From Anaerocolumna sp. AGMB13020 (GTDB taxonomy: Bacteria > Bacillota > Clostridia > Lachnospirales > Lachnospiraceae), in contig NZ_CP136910.1 of the NCBI RefSeq assembly GCF_033100115.1, forward strand, positions 4,963,001 to 5,027,000: a stretch of DNA of 64,000 nt. The letters are read 5' to 3'. The notes below the pieces were generated by a model. The model did no database searches and was not told the DNA's origin. It saw nothing but the letters and a program-made list of their open reading frames with translations. A program made the position numbers and the translations under genes. How positions within the stretch are numbered: the first letter of the stretch is position 1; the number at the start of each line of letters is the position of its first letter. Positions 1 through 8,913 of this stretch are shown piece by piece.

Positions 1-115
1 GAAGGTGAAGATGATTTACTTCGTATAAATTTCCTGAAATAAGTTCCATTCTCGCTAAAAAAAGAAAATATTGTAAAATACAGAAAAAATACTCTTTAAA
101 ATCGAATAAAAATAC

Positions 116-143
116 TTGAATTTTTATAAAAACATGATACAAT
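116..143 (+). promoter_or_regulatory. Candidate sigma-A promoter for the amino acid ABC operon
   Basis: TTGAAT (116-121), a 16-nt spacer and TACAAT (138-143) resemble a housekeeping promoter. Transcription would start near 150, giving a leader of about 180 nt before the first gene. Seen by eye only; a 16-nt spacer is slightly short. Confidence 0.4.
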
Positions 144-192
144 ACTAGCATTAATATTAGTTTTCATAAATAAATATTAGGTATCTATCATT

Positions 193-236
193 CGTCAATG
201 AAGACTGAAGTTTCTTCTTCCCTTGACGTATTTTTT
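193..236 (+). terminator. Terminator-like hairpin in the leader of the amino acid ABC operon
   Basis: CGTCAA (193-198) pairs with TTGACG (223-228), an inner GAAGA pairs with TCTTC, and a T-run follows at 231-236. It lies downstream of the candidate promoter at 116-143, so it may be an attenuator. Alternatively it ends a gene left of the window. No known riboswitch core was recognised. Confidence 0.45.
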
Positions 237-265
237 ATGAATACATACATGTTAGGTGCCTGTTT

Positions 266-311
266 GAATAAGAAAGGCTTCTTATTCGGAATTCAAAGTG
301 TCTTAAGACAC
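266..311 (+). other. Second and third leader stems before the binding-protein gene
   Basis: GAATAAG (266-272) pairs with CTTATTC (281-287), followed by the 14-bp palindrome GTGTCTTAAGACAC (298-311). They sit just before the ribosome binding site AGGAGAG of the first gene. They could be RNA stems or a protein-binding palindrome. Confidence 0.35.
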
Positions 312-331
312 GGATAGGAGAGAGTTGTATT

Positions 332-1084
332 ATGAAAAAAGTTGTATGTTTACTACTGGCAGCGGCTACGGTGATTTCACTGGCAGGATGTAGCAAGTCA
401 GATGATAAGCTGATTGTAGGTACTGAGGCAGGATTTGCTCCTTATGAGTATATGGAGGGTGACAAGGTAGTCGGTATTGATATCGATATTTCACAGGCCA
501 TAGCGGATGCTTTGGGGAAAGAACTGGAGATTAAGAATATGGATTTTGATGGTGCACTGTTAGCAGTACAGCAGGGAAAGGTTGATTTTGTAGCCGCCGG
601 AGTATCCGTTGATGATGAAAGAAAAGAAAAGATGGATTTTTCCAATGAATATGTAAACTCTACAGAAGTAATCGTAGTGAATAAAGCAACACCAGCAGTT
701 AGCAGCAAAGAGGATTTAAATGATAAGGTTATAGGTGTTCAGCAGGGTAACATTGCAGATTTTTATGTGTCTGAGCCTGAAAATGTAACTCCGAAGGATA
801 TCAAACGATACACGAAATTTGCGCAGGCTGCAGAAGATCTTAAGAATAACAAGATTGACTGTATCGTAATGGACCAGTATCCGGCAGAAGAGCTGGTTGG
901 TTCAAATGATACATTGGCAATTATTACGAAAACTGACGGAACCTATGATGTATTATTTGAAGATAAATATGCTATTGCAGTTAAAAAGGGTAACAAAGAA
1001 CTTCTTGATAAAATCAATGAAGTAATTGACAAGCTTATTGAAGAAGGTAAAATTGATGAATTTACTGCAAACCATACAAAGTAA
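332..1084 (+). CDS. Polar amino acid ABC transporter, substrate-binding lipoprotein
   Basis: Extracytoplasmic solute-binding protein (family 3) that captures an amino acid outside the membrane and hands it to the permease encoded next. The 250-residue length is normal. Residues 1-20 are a lipoprotein signal peptide ending in the lipobox SLAGC, with Cys20 as the lipidated residue. The mature protein begins with the family-typical LIVGTEAGFAPYEY stretch and has the two-lobe pattern, including GALLAVQQGKVDFVAAG. The start is ATG 332 with GGAGAGAG upstream. The permease and ATPase follow on the same strand, giving a complete SBP-permease-ATPase set. The substrate cannot be told from sequence; cystine, glutamine and arginine importers all belong to this family. 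Confidence 0.93.
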   Translation: MKKVVCLLLAAATVISLAGCSKSDDKLIVGTEAGFAPYEYMEGDKVVGIDIDISQAIADALGKELEIKNMDFDGALLAVQQGKVDFVAAGVSVDDERKEKMDFSNEYVNSTEVIVVNKATPAVSSKEDLNDKVIGVQQGNIADFYVSEPENVTPKDIKRYTKFAQAAEDLKNNKIDCIVMDQYPAEELVGSNDTLAIITKTDGTYDVLFEDKYAIAVKKGNKELLDKINEVIDKLIEEGKIDEFTANHTK

Positions 1085-1156
1085 AGTACATCATCAGCGC
1101 ATCAGAGCAAGAATTTTTAATAAGTAATATACTTTGTTTGAATAAGACATAATTAG

Positions 1157-1195
1157 TAATTAGCAGCAGACAAGAAATTTGCCTGCTGCTAATTA
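1157..1195 (+). promoter_or_regulatory. Strong intercistronic stem-loop between binding-protein and permease genes
   Basis: A perfect 13-bp stem pairs TAATTAGCAGCAG (1157-1169) with CTGCTGCTAATTA (1183-1195) around a 13-nt loop. No clear T-run follows. Such stems after binding-protein genes commonly protect the upstream mRNA or partly terminate, so the binding protein is made in excess over the permease. That role is inferred. Confidence 0.6.
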
Positions 1196-1350
1196 TCTGT
1201 TGTAAAGAATATTTTGTTACTGCATTTCATGAAAGTGTGATATGTAAAGATGCATATTTTTTCACTGTACAGTAAATACCTTACACGATTTAAAATGTAT
1301 AAAAGTGATATAAGGTGTATACAATGTCAGTTTTAGAAGGAGAAGGAACA

Positions 1351-2064
1351 TTGAATGCAATTTTGGATTGGTTAAATCATATTGGTCAAAGCTATTATAA
1401 TGCCTTTATTACAGAGCAGAGATATATGTTTTATCTGCAAGGCTTGGGGAATACACTGCTTATTTCACTGCTGGCCATATTAATTGGAGCATTTCTTGGC
1501 GTATTGGTAGCTGTGCTGCGGTTTTCTACTGCGAATAAGAAAGGGTTTGGCTGGGTCAGCAAATTGTGTAACCTTTATATTACCATCATTCGGGGAACAC
1601 CTGTATTATTGCAGTTATTAATTATTTATAACCTGATATTCACAGCAAGAAACACCAATGAAATATTGGTGGCCGGTATTTGTTTTGGTATTAATTCCGG
1701 AGCTTATGTTGCTGAGATTGTCAGAGCAGGCATTGAATCCATTGATAAGGGACAGTACGAAGCCGGACGTTCCTTAGGCCTTAACAGCAGCCAGACCATG
1801 TTTATGATCATTATGCCTCAGGCAATTAAAAACATTCTGCCGGCCCTTGGTAATGAATTCATTGTATTAATCAAAGAAACCTCAGTAGCAAGTATGATTG
1901 CAATAACAGACCTGACCAAAGCAGCCTCTTACATCGGTTCCAGGACCTGGGATTTATTACCGCCATTATTTATTGCGGCAGTATTTTATCTGATCATCGT
2001 ATTAGGGCTGACAAAGTTATTGCATTTATTCGAAAGGAGGATGGCACAAGGTGATAGAAATTAA
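1351..2064 (+). CDS. Polar amino acid ABC transporter, permease
   Basis: Inner-membrane permease of the HisM/GlnP (His/Glu/Gln/Arg/opine) family, which forms the channel for the importer. The N-terminal part holds the family-typical [18 protein letters not shown] helix, and the EAA-loop equivalent is [22 protein letters not shown], which docks the ATPase. I favour the TTG start at 1351, because AGAAGGAGAAGG (1335-1346) is a strong ribosome binding site directly before it. ATG 1324 (nine codons upstream, preceded by AAGGTG) and GTG 1315 are alternatives. The gene overlaps the ATPase gene by 14 bp, so translation is probably coupled. Confidence 0.92.
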   Translation: MNAILDWLNHIGQSYYNAFITEQRYMFYLQGLGNTLLISLLAILIGAFLGVLVAVLRFSTANKKGFGWVSKLCNLYITIIRGTPVLLQLLIIYNLIFTARNTNEILVAGICFGINSGAYVAEIVRAGIESIDKGQYEAGRSLGLNSSQTMFMIIMPQAIKNILPALGNEFIVLIKETSVASMIAITDLTKAASYIGSRTWDLLPPLFIAAVFYLIIVLGLTKLLHLFERRMAQGDRN

Positions 2065-2773
2065 GAATCTTACGAAACAATTTGGCTCTCAGGTGGTACT
2101 AAATAATCTCTCCGAAACGATTCAAAAAGGAGAAAAAGTAGTTGTTATAGGGCCCTCCGGTTCGGGTAAATCTACCTTCTTACGATGCCTTAACCTCCTC
2201 GAGACACCAAATAGCGGAGAAATCTGGTTTGAGGGACAGAACATCCTGGATCCTAAAAACGATATTAATGTACTGCGGAGAAAAATGGGAATGGTTTTTC
2301 AGCAGTTTAATCTCTTTCCCCATAAAACGGTAAAAGAGAATATAACCCTGGCACCGGTTAAACTGGGGATACTGGGAAAAGAAGAAGCGGAGCAGAAGGC
2401 GCAGGAGCTTCTTAAGCGTGTTGGACTGCCGGAAAAAGCAAACAGCTATCCCAAGCAGCTCTCAGGAGGACAGAAACAGAGAATAGCCATCGCCAGAGCA
2501 CTGGCAATGAACCCGGACGTTATGCTCTTTGATGAGCCTACCTCTGCCCTGGACCCGGAAATGGTAGGTGAGGTACTGGAACTGATGAAGGAACTGGCAG
2601 AGGATGGAATGACTATGGTAGTAGTAACGCATGAGATGGGTTTTGCCAGAGAGGTAGGAACCAGAGTTCTTTTTATGGATCAGGGTTCAATTATGGAGCA
2701 AAATGAGCCTCAGGCCTTTTTCCAAAATCCTACTAATCCAAGGCTGAAAGAATTTTTATCTAAAGTGCTGTAA
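2051..2773 (+). CDS. Polar amino acid ABC transporter, ATP-binding protein
   Basis: Cytoplasmic ATPase (GlnQ/HisP family) that powers the importer. Walker A is GPSGSGKST (residues 34-42), the Q-loop lies in [14 protein letters not shown], the signature is LSGGQ (137-141), and Walker B is VMLFDEP with Asp161 and catalytic Glu162. The H-loop is [10 protein letters not shown], characteristic of amino acid importers. The length of 240 residues is standard. The start is GTG 2051 with AAGGAGG (2034-2040) placed inside the end of the permease gene. No convincing terminator follows; the pflB promoter begins within 70 bp. Confidence 0.95.
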   Translation: MIEIKNLTKQFGSQVVLNNLSETIQKGEKVVVIGPSGSGKSTFLRCLNLLETPNSGEIWFEGQNILDPKNDINVLRRKMGMVFQQFNLFPHKTVKENITLAPVKLGILGKEEAEQKAQELLKRVGLPEKANSYPKQLSGGQKQRIAIARALAMNPDVMLFDEPTSALDPEMVGEVLELMKELAEDGMTMVVVTHEMGFAREVGTRVLFMDQGSIMEQNEPQAFFQNPTNPRLKEFLSKVL

Positions 2774-2839
2774 TATTAGTTATTTTTATCGTTTTTGATA
2801 GCACATACTTCTAAATGATAAAATTACTCATTAAAAGTA

Positions 2840-2868
2840 TTGACAAGACAGAACGTATTATTTAGTAT
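2840..2868 (+). promoter_or_regulatory. Sigma-A promoter of pflB
   Basis: TTGACA (2840-2845), an exact 17-nt spacer and TAGTAT (2863-2868). The -35 is perfect and the -10 is 5/6. It lies about 90 bp before the pflB start and supports a separate pflB transcript. Confidence 0.7.
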
Positions 2869-2955
2869 TTACTATATATTGATGTATTAATTAAAAAAGA
2901 ATTGATTAACTACAAGATATATATCAATACTGAGAAGAGAGTCAGGAGGACATTC

Positions 2956-5181
2956 ATGAGAGAAGAATGGAATGGTTTTACACCCGGAAGTTGGACGACA
3001 GACGTTAATGTCAGAAGCTTCATTCAACATAATTATACACCCTACGAAGGAGACGGTTCCTTCCTAGCAGGAGCAACCGAGAAAACCAAGAAACTTTGGG
3101 ATAAAGTTCTGGAATTAATGAAGGTGGAGACAGAGAAAGGAATTGTGGATGCTGAGACATCAAGACCTTCCACTATTACCACTTTTGATGCAGGATACCT
3201 GGATAAAGATAACGAAGTTATCGTAGGTTTTCAGACAGATAAGCCTTTAAAAAGAGGAATCATGCCGAACGGTGGTATTCGTGTTGTAAAGAGCGCCCTT
3301 GAGTCCTATGGATACACACTGGATTCAAGAACAGAAGATGTTTATACCAATTTAAGAAAGACTCATAATGACGGTGTTTTCGCCGCTTATACCGATTCTA
3401 TGAAAAAAGCAAGACATACTGGTATCATTACAGGTCTTCCCGATGCATACGGCAGAGGTCGTATAATCGGAGATTACAGAAGAGTTGCTCTTTATGGTGT
3501 GGATTTCCTTATTCAGGAGAAAGTTGACCAGAAGAAACTCCTTGAGAGAAATACTCTGGAATCCCCTGAAATCCTTTTAAGAGAAGAAATTTCCGAACAG
3601 ATCAAAGCTTTAAAAGAATTAAAGGCAATGGCTGCAAGATACGGATTTGATATCAGCAACCCTGCAAAGAATTCCCATGAAGCTACACAGTGGACCTATT
3701 TCGCTTATCTTGGAGCTGTTAAGGAGCAGGACGGAGCCGCAATGAGCCTTGGTCGTGTAACTACTTTCCTTGATATCTACTATGAGCGTGATTTACAAAA
3801 TGGTCTAATTACAGAAGAAGAGATTCAGGAAATCATGGATCATTTCGTTATGAAGTTACGTATGGTGCGTTTCTTACGTACACCTGCTTACAATGATTTA
3901 TTCTCAGGAGATCCTACCTGGGTAACAGAAGCAATCGGCGGTATGGGTGTTGACGGACGTACGCTTGTAACTAAGAGCAGTTTCCGTGTTCTTCATACCT
4001 TATACAACTTAGGACCCGCTCCCGAACCTAATCTTACGGTACTCTGGTCAACCTTCTTACCTCAGGGCTTTAAGGATTTCTGTGCCAAGGTTTCCATTGA
4101 CACAAGTTCTATCCAGTATGAGAGTGATGACATCATGAGAGATGTATGGGGCGATGATTATGCAATTGCCTGCTGTGTATCTGCCATGAGAGTTGGTAAG
4201 CAGATGCAGTTCTTCGGAGCTCGTGCAAACCTTGCCAAGGCTTTACTTTACGCTATCAATGGCGGTAAAGATGAGAAGACCGGTGAGCAGGTAGGACCTA
4301 TGTTTGAGCCTGTACGCGGTGATTATTTAGAGTATGACGAGTTAATCAGTAAATTTGACCAGACCATGGAATGGCTTGCTGAATTATATATCAATACATT
4401 AAATGTTATTCACTATATGCATGATAAATACAACTATGAGCGTTTACAGATGGCTCTTCACGATATCTCAATTTTACGTACGGAAGCTTGCGGTATTGCA
4501 GGACTTTCTGTAGTAGCTGACTCCTTATCTGCAGTAAAACACGCTAAGGTTAAGATTATCCGTAATGAAGCGGGTCTTGCAGTGGACTATGAGATCGAAG
4601 GCGAATATCCTGCATACGGTAATAATGATGATCGTGTTGATCAGATAGCAGTTGATATTGTTGAGAAATTTATGAATAAGCTTCGTAAATTCAAGACTTA
4701 CCGTGATGCAAAGCATACTCTTTCTGTATTAACAATTACTTCTAACGTAGTTTACGGTAAGAAGACAGGTAATACACCTGATGGAAGAAAAGCAGGAGAG
4801 CCTTTTGCACCCGGTGCCAACCCTATGCACGGAAGAGATAAGAAAGGTGCTGTTGCATCAATGGCATCTGTTGCAAAGCTGCCTTATAAGCATGCAGAAG
4901 ATGGTATTTCCTATACCTTCTCTATCGTACCGAAGGCATTAGGTAAGGAATCAGATGAAAGAGTAACAAACCTTGTTGGTTTATTAGACGGATACTTCTT
5001 TGATAAAGGTCATCATATCAATGTTAACGTATTTGACAGAGAGACATTATTAGATGCTATGGATCATCCTGAAAAGTATCCTCAGCTTACTATTCGTGTT
5101 TCCGGTTATGCCGTTAATTTCATCAAGCTGAGCAAAGAGCAGCAGTTAGATGTAATCAATCGTACTTTCCACGAGAGGTAA
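2956..5181 (+). CDS. pflB: Formate C-acetyltransferase (pyruvate formate-lyase)
   Basis: Glycyl-radical enzyme converting pyruvate and CoA to acetyl-CoA and formate in fermenting cells. The active-site pair is Cys406-Cys407 in [18 protein letters not shown], the true pyruvate-formate-lyase signature rather than that of glycerol, choline or hydroxyproline relatives. The C-terminal RVSGYAVNF carries the radical residue Gly717. At 741 residues it is the usual length. I chose ATG 2956 because GTCAGGAGGA lies directly upstream and the protein then starts MREEWNGF as expected. A longer frame from 2902 has no ribosome binding site. The activase gene follows 332 bp downstream. The codon choice looks like that of a highly expressed gene (inference). 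Confidence 0.97.
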   Translation: MREEWNGFTPGSWTTDVNVRSFIQHNYTPYEGDGSFLAGATEKTKKLWDKVLELMKVETEKGIVDAETSRPSTITTFDAGYLDKDNEVIVGFQTDKPLKRGIMPNGGIRVVKSALESYGYTLDSRTEDVYTNLRKTHNDGVFAAYTDSMKKARHTGIITGLPDAYGRGRIIGDYRRVALYGVDFLIQEKVDQKKLLERNTLESPEILLREEISEQIKALKELKAMAARYGFDISNPAKNSHEATQWTYFAYLGAVKEQDGAAMSLGRVTTFLDIYYERDLQNGLITEEEIQEIMDHFVMKLRMVRFLRTPAYNDLFSGDPTWVTEAIGGMGVDGRTLVTKSSFRVLHTLYNLGPAPEPNLTVLWSTFLPQGFKDFCAKVSIDTSSIQYESDDIMRDVWGDDYAIACCVSAMRVGKQMQFFGARANLAKALLYAINGGKDEKTGEQVGPMFEPVRGDYLEYDELISKFDQTMEWLAELYINTLNVIHYMHDKYNYERLQMALHDISILRTEACGIAGLSVVADSLSAVKHAKVKIIRNEAGLAVDYEIEGEYPAYGNNDDRVDQIAVDIVEKFMNKLRKFKTYRDAKHTLSVLTITSNVVYGKKTGNTPDGRKAGEPFAPGANPMHGRDKKGAVASMASVAKLPYKHAEDGISYTFSIVPKALGKESDERVTNLVGLLDGYFFDKGHHINVNVFDRETLLDAMDHPEKYPQLTIRVSGYAVNFIKLSKEQQLDVINRTFHER

Positions 5182-5232
5182 TCAGAATTTAATTGATAGG
5201 CAATTAACATTTATCAGTTAAAAGAAGTAACG

Positions 5233-5340
5233 GTGGTCTTAGACCACAATGCATACAATGTGTGAGGGGCTTGTTTCTGTTATTTAATGCAAGGATTGTC
5301 TGAGGACGGATTTTGTAATTAAATAATAGTCTCAAGCCCC
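5233..5340 (+). other. Structured pflB-pflA intergenic region
   Basis: Two stems are visible. GTGGTC (5233-5238) pairs with GACCAC (5242-5247) in a tight hairpin. GGGGCTTG (5266-5273) pairs with CAAGCCCC (5333-5340), continued after a small internal loop by GTTATTTAAT against ATTAAATAA. There is no T-run, so it is more likely a processing or stability element than a terminator. It does not show the conserved core of the pfl/ZTP riboswitch as I know it. The rest of 5341-5513 is AT-rich without a clear signal. Confidence 0.45.
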
Positions 5341-5513
5341 CTATCATGTATTCGGAAAATGTGTTATTTTATTTATTCAATATAAATTCACGAAAGATTG
5401 AGGAAGGAATATCATAATCATATTTGATATTCAGTAAAGAAGCTTAAAATAAAAGATTTTTTATTTAATTTAATTTGTACCTGTGGTTCAAGCTGGCAGA
5501 TTAGGAGAAAGGC

Positions 5514-6305
5514 ATGGTAAAAAATATGAGTGCAGATACGAACAATACAAACGAAAATAGCAAAAAAATAAAGGAGTTAACAGGACGTGTACATTCCGTA
5601 GAAAGCTGTGGAACAGTGGACGGACCGGGAGTCCGTTTTGTTGTCTTTATGCAAGGATGTCCATTGCGCTGTCAGTTCTGTCATAATCCGGATACCTGGG
5701 ATACGGGGACGGGAACAATCTACAAACCGGATAATCTTATGAATGAAATCAGGAGATACAAGTCCTATATGGCTTTTTCAGGAGGAGGAGTTACTTTTAC
5801 AGGCGGAGAACCCCTGCTTCAGGCAGACTTCATATTGGAAATGAGTAAGAGATGTAAGGAAGAGGGGATTTCAGTAGCTATAGATACCTCAGGTTATGTA
5901 TTTACCGAGAAAGTTAAGGAAGTGCTTGAGTATTCAGATCTGGTACTGCTGGATATCAAGAATTTTGACCCTACAGTATACAATAAAGTGACTGGTGTGG
6001 ACTTAGCTCCCACTCTTAAATTTCTTGAGTATACCAAAGAAGCAGGAATAAATACATGGGTACGTTATGTATTGGTGCCGGGACTTACGGATAATATAGA
6101 GTCTATAAAAGCCCTTGCAAAGCATCTGAAAAATTACACGAATATTTCGAAAATTGAATTGCTTCCTTTTCATAAAATGGGAGAGTATAAGTGGAAAGAG
6201 CTTGGGTATGAATATAAGCTGTTTGACACCAATGAGCCAGATAAAAAGCTTGTAAAAGAAGTAAAAGATATATTTAGGTCAACAGGAATACCGCTTGCCA
6301 ACTAA
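5514..6305 (+). CDS. pflA: Pyruvate formate-lyase-activating enzyme (radical SAM)
   Basis: Radical S-adenosylmethionine enzyme that abstracts hydrogen from the PflB glycine to create the stable glycyl radical. The iron-sulfur cluster motif is CX3CX2C at Cys49, Cys53 and Cys56 in GCPLRCQFCHNPDTWDT. The SAM-binding FTGGEPLLQ follows. The N-terminal VHSVESCGTVDGPGVRFVVF is diagnostic for the family. At 263 residues it is slightly longer than the Escherichia coli enzyme owing to a polar N-terminal extension (about residues 1-20). It has the compact cluster layout without an added ferredoxin domain, as expected for a true PFL activase. ATG 5514 is preceded by AGGAGAAAGG; ATG 5526 is an alternative. 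Confidence 0.96.
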   Translation: MVKNMSADTNNTNENSKKIKELTGRVHSVESCGTVDGPGVRFVVFMQGCPLRCQFCHNPDTWDTGTGTIYKPDNLMNEIRRYKSYMAFSGGGVTFTGGEPLLQADFILEMSKRCKEEGISVAIDTSGYVFTEKVKEVLEYSDLVLLDIKNFDPTVYNKVTGVDLAPTLKFLEYTKEAGINTWVRYVLVPGLTDNIESIKALAKHLKNYTNISKIELLPFHKMGEYKWKELGYEYKLFDTNEPDKKLVKEVKDIFRSTGIPLAN

Positions 6306-6341
6306 AAGGTAAAATATATTTGTAAGAAAGGTGTAATATAC

Positions 6342-6389
6342 ATGGAGCTTTATAATAAATCAAACAAACTGATAAGCTCCATGACCTGA
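6342..6389 (+). CDS. Possible 15-residue ORF overlapping alternative hairpins
   Basis: ATG 6342 opens a 15-codon frame (MELYNKSNKLISSMT) ending in TGA at 6389, preceded by AAGAAAGGTG about 10 nt upstream. The start codon lies in the first arm and the stop codon in the second arm of a pair of mutually exclusive hairpins. This resembles a leader-peptide attenuator, but no plus-strand gene follows. It may be chance; there is no evidence of expression. Confidence 0.2.
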   Translation: MELYNKSNKLISSMT

Positions 6390-6432
6390 TTTGTGATAGA
6401 TTTCACAAGGAAAAGGTCATGGAGCTTTTTTT
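6374..6432 (+). terminator. Rho-independent terminator of the pfl locus
   Basis: AAGCTCCATGACCT (6374-6387) pairs perfectly over 14 bp with AGGTCATGGAGCTT (6414-6427), with an inner TTGTGA/TCACAA stem and a T-run to 6432. It ends pflA transcription. The upstream sequence CATGGAGCTT (6341-6350) can pair instead with the same left arm (6374-6383). Confidence 0.85.
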
Positions 6433-6478
6433 ATTCATAAATTTAAATTTTAAGGCATAAATCATAGAACATATACTC

Positions 6479-7285
6479 TTATAGCATAAATTCTTCAATT
6501 ACATGAGCTATGCCGTCTTCGTCATTGGATAAAGTAATATAGTCTGCCTTACTCTTAACGATTTCTTGTGCATTTGCCATAGCTACGCCCATTCCAGCAT
6601 ACTCTATCATCGAGATATCATTAAATCCATCACCGCAGCTAATCATTTGTTCTCTGGACAAACCAAGATAATCCAGTAGTTTACCAAGGGAAAAGGCTTT
6701 ATCGATATTCTTCGGCATAATTTCCAGAAAGAAGGGCTCTGAACGATAGATATTTAAGAAAGCTTTAAAGTGTTCTTTTAATTCGGGCTCTATTTGACGT
6801 AAGATATCAGGATCACCTGTCATCAGACATTTGTTTATGTCAAATTGTATATAGGAAGGAAAATCCTCGATTTGTTTAATGGGAATACCATTAATTCGAG
6901 ACTCAATTTCCATGTATTTGTCAATTGGTGAATCTGTTATTACACAGTCGCCTTCATAGGATAGTATACCAACGTTATTTTCTTTTGCTTTATTATGAAG
7001 AAAAGGAAGATAATCCCGGTCAAGAACCTGCTGGAATATAATCTCCCCATTAGTACAGTCTATTATTTTGGCACCATTAAAGGATAAAATATAACCCCCA
7101 TATTCAGCCAGGCGAAGTTTCTTAGCCAAGGGCAGAATACCGGGTGTTGGTCTTCCGGATGCCAGTACGACCTTATGTCCCCTTTCCTGTACAGTCATAA
7201 TGGACTGATAGGTTTTATCGGAGATTTCTTTTTTTGAGTTGGTCAATGTTCCGTCAATATCAAGAACTAATATTTCGTAAGCCAT
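6479..7285 (-). CDS. Cof-type HAD hydrolase (sugar-phosphate or nucleotide phosphatase)
   Basis: Cytoplasmic HAD-superfamily phosphatase of the Cof/YidA (IIB cap) group. The nucleophile motif is DIDGT (Asp9, acid/base Asp11), motif II is VVLASGR, and the C-terminal Mg2+-binding motif is SCGDGFNDISMIEYAGMGVA. The length of 268 residues is typical. Family members dephosphorylate sugar phosphates, flavin or pyridoxal phosphates, and the substrate cannot be told from sequence. The start has GAAAGGAC upstream. It lies 23 bp downstream of the REC-GGDEF gene on the same strand, so the two are probably co-transcribed. It converges on the pfl transcript. Confidence 0.9.
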   Translation of the reverse strand: MAYEILVLDIDGTLTNSKKEISDKTYQSIMTVQERGHKVVLASGRPTPGILPLAKKLRLAEYGGYILSFNGAKIIDCTNGEIIFQQVLDRDYLPFLHNKAKENNVGILSYEGDCVITDSPIDKYMEIESRINGIPIKQIEDFPSYIQFDINKCLMTGDPDILRQIEPELKEHFKAFLNIYRSEPFFLEIMPKNIDKAFSLGKLLDYLGLSREQMISCGDGFNDISMIEYAGMGVAMANAQEIVKSKADYITLSNDEDGIAHVIEEFML

Positions 7286-7308
7286 TTGAAGTCCTTTCTA
7301 ACATATGC

Positions 7309-8214
7309 CTAAGCAGGCTGATAACTGATACATAAATTCTTTCCAAGGGATTTACCTTGGTATAATGCCTGATCAGCACAGGTTATATTTTTTTCGACAG
7401 AAAGAGTTCTGTCATATTGTATAATTCCACCGGTAATCGTACAGTGGAAGTATACTCCTTCAAAAACGAAGGTATATCTTTCAACTTCCCTGCGTAGCTT
7501 ATCCGCAATTTTCACAGCATCGTTCATACTTATATCCTGTAGAAATACAAGGAATTCTTCTCCGCCCCATCTGCTTGCAGTATCTTCTTCCCTAAGGATA
7601 AGTCTGAATATATTGGAGATACTTACCAAAACCATGTCACCGGCAGTGTGGCCGTAGGTATCATTAATTGTTTTAAAATTATCAACATCAAACAGAATCA
7701 ATGCAAATTCAGAGTTAACAGACTCTACATAATTATGAAGCTCCTCCATGAAATATCTTCGGTTATAGAGCTTCGTCAGATAATCTGTTATGGCCATTTC
7801 TTTGAGTTCCTTCATTAAATGCTGAAGTTCTCGCTGGCTCTTTACATTCTGCATATGAACTTTGACACGAGCTTTCAGCTCTTCTGGAATAAAGGGTTTG
7901 GAGACGTAATCAGCTGCACCTACCTCGAAGCCATGAAGTACTGATTCGGAATCGTTATTTCCGGTTATAAATATAATAGGTATATCCTTGGTTTCCTGAA
8001 AGCTTTTAAGGATTTTGCAGGTTTCATAACCATCGATACCAGTCATCATGATATCCAGTAATATCAATGTAGGTCGGATATTCTTAGCAATAGATATACT
8101 TTCCTCACCAGAATGGGCAATAGATATGTGCAATGACGGGGATTCAAGTATATCCTTTATTATTGTACATATTATCTCACTGTCATCAACTACCAAGATG
8201 GTATCTTTCTCCAT
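7309..8214 (-). CDS. Response regulator with GGDEF output (diguanylate cyclase)
   Basis: Residues about 5-122 are a receiver domain with phospho-acceptor Asp54 (LILLDIMMTG) and Lys in VSKPF. A linker helix (about 123-142) leads to a GGDEF domain (about 143-300). The catalytic motif is GGEEF (217-221), so cyclic-di-GMP synthesis is expected. The product-inhibition I-site RxxD is present (Arg208-Asp211), five residues before GGEEF. This is the PleD/WspR type of design, with a single receiver. No cognate histidine kinase is adjacent, so its partner is elsewhere. The start is supported by AAGGAGA. The downstream phosphatase gene probably shares its transcript. Confidence 0.93.
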   Translation of the reverse strand: MEKDTILVVDDSEIICTIIKDILESPSLHISIAHSGEESISIAKNIRPTLILLDIMMTGIDGYETCKILKSFQETKDIPIIFITGNNDSESVLHGFEVGAADYVSKPFIPEELKARVKVHMQNVKSQRELQHLMKELKEMAITDYLTKLYNRRYFMEELHNYVESVNSEFALILFDVDNFKTINDTYGHTAGDMVLVSISNIFRLILREEDTASRWGGEEFLVFLQDISMNDAVKIADKLRREVERYTFVFEGVYFHCTITGGIIQYDRTLSVEKNITCADQALYQGKSLGKNLCISYQPA

Positions 8215-8380
8215 AATAAATCTCCTTGCAGAATCGAAATAGCAGTACTGGAACCAGTAACTAATTTAATATTAAAGCATTTTGGTGAAAATTTCAACTT
8301 AATATAGTATAAAATAAGAAAAATGTTGAGGGTTTTAAGGAATCAGCAAATTATTAGTCAATTTAAGGCTTTTTGACGGG

Positions 8381-8448
8381 GATTTCATAGTAAAGGCTGC
8401 CTTGGATAACCGCAAACAATGCGGTTTTCTAAGGCAGCCCATGAAATC
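8381..8448 (-). terminator. Long two-part hairpin after the YbjQ-family gene
   Basis: GGCTGCCTT (8395-8403) pairs with AAGGCAGCC (8431-8439), with an inner ACCGCA/TGCGGT stem. The outer GATTTCAT (8381-8388) pairs with ATGAAATC (8441-8448). It lies between the minus-strand YbjQ-family gene and the REC-GGDEF gene. The T-tract is poor, so termination is likely but not certain. Confidence 0.5.
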
Positions 8449-8463
8449 GGAAAGTTGTGTATA

Positions 8464-8784
8464 CTAATTCAACTTAACAGCAGTACCGGAAACGGTAACC
8501 ATCAGCATTCCATTGTCAGCGCCTAACACTTCATAGTCAACATCAACTGCAACTACGGCATCAGCACCTAAGCTTCTGGCACGATCCTCCATTTCTCTTA
8601 ATGCATTCTGGCGTGCCTGAATCAGTTCATCTTCATAAGTTGAAGAACGTCCGCCAAAGAAATTAGAGAGTCCTGCTGCAAAATCTTTTATAAAGTTAAC
8701 ACCGGATATTACTTCTCCGAATACAATTCCCTTGTACTCTGTAATTGTTCTTCCTTCGACAGTATTAGTAGTAGTTATAATCAT
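8464..8784 (-). CDS. YbjQ/UPF0145-family protein
   Basis: Small cytoplasmic protein (106 residues) of the YbjQ family, sometimes labelled heavy-metal-binding, with no established biochemical role. Features seen: [19 protein letters not shown] at the N-terminus, [12 protein letters not shown], a central [28 protein letters not shown], and a short C-terminal strand. I chose ATG 8784 because GGGAGAG precedes it and the family begins this way; the frame extends six codons further to 8802. It is a monocistronic minus-strand gene between strong hairpins. Function unknown beyond family membership. Confidence 0.85.
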   Translation of the reverse strand: MIITTTNTVEGRTITEYKGIVFGEVISGVNFIKDFAAGLSNFFGGRSSTYEDELIQARQNALREMEDRARSLGADAVVAVDVDYEVLGADNGMLMVTVSGTAVKLN

Positions 8785-8828
8785 ATTCTCTCCCATCTGC
8801 ATGCATTACACATGCGAAAAAATCGAGG

Positions 8829-8913
8829 GAGTGAAAGGGTTTTTCTTTCACTCGTGCTCTTCAATGAATAACCCGGACAGGGCTTTTTTTGATACTGATT
8901 GTCAAACCTGTCC
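8829..8913 (-). other. Two hairpins in the presumed leader of the YbjQ-family gene
   Basis: GAGTGAAAG (8829-8837) pairs perfectly with CTTTCACTC (8845-8853). Read on the minus strand, a T6 run follows after about five bases, so it resembles an attenuator. GGACAGG (8875-8881) pairs with CCTGTCC (8907-8913). No known riboswitch was recognised. Confidence 0.4.

Noticed and set aside
5182..5513. A pfl/ZTP riboswitch in the pflB-pflA spacer
   Set aside because: The location invites it, but I could not find the conserved ZTP core. The visible stems do not match that fold.
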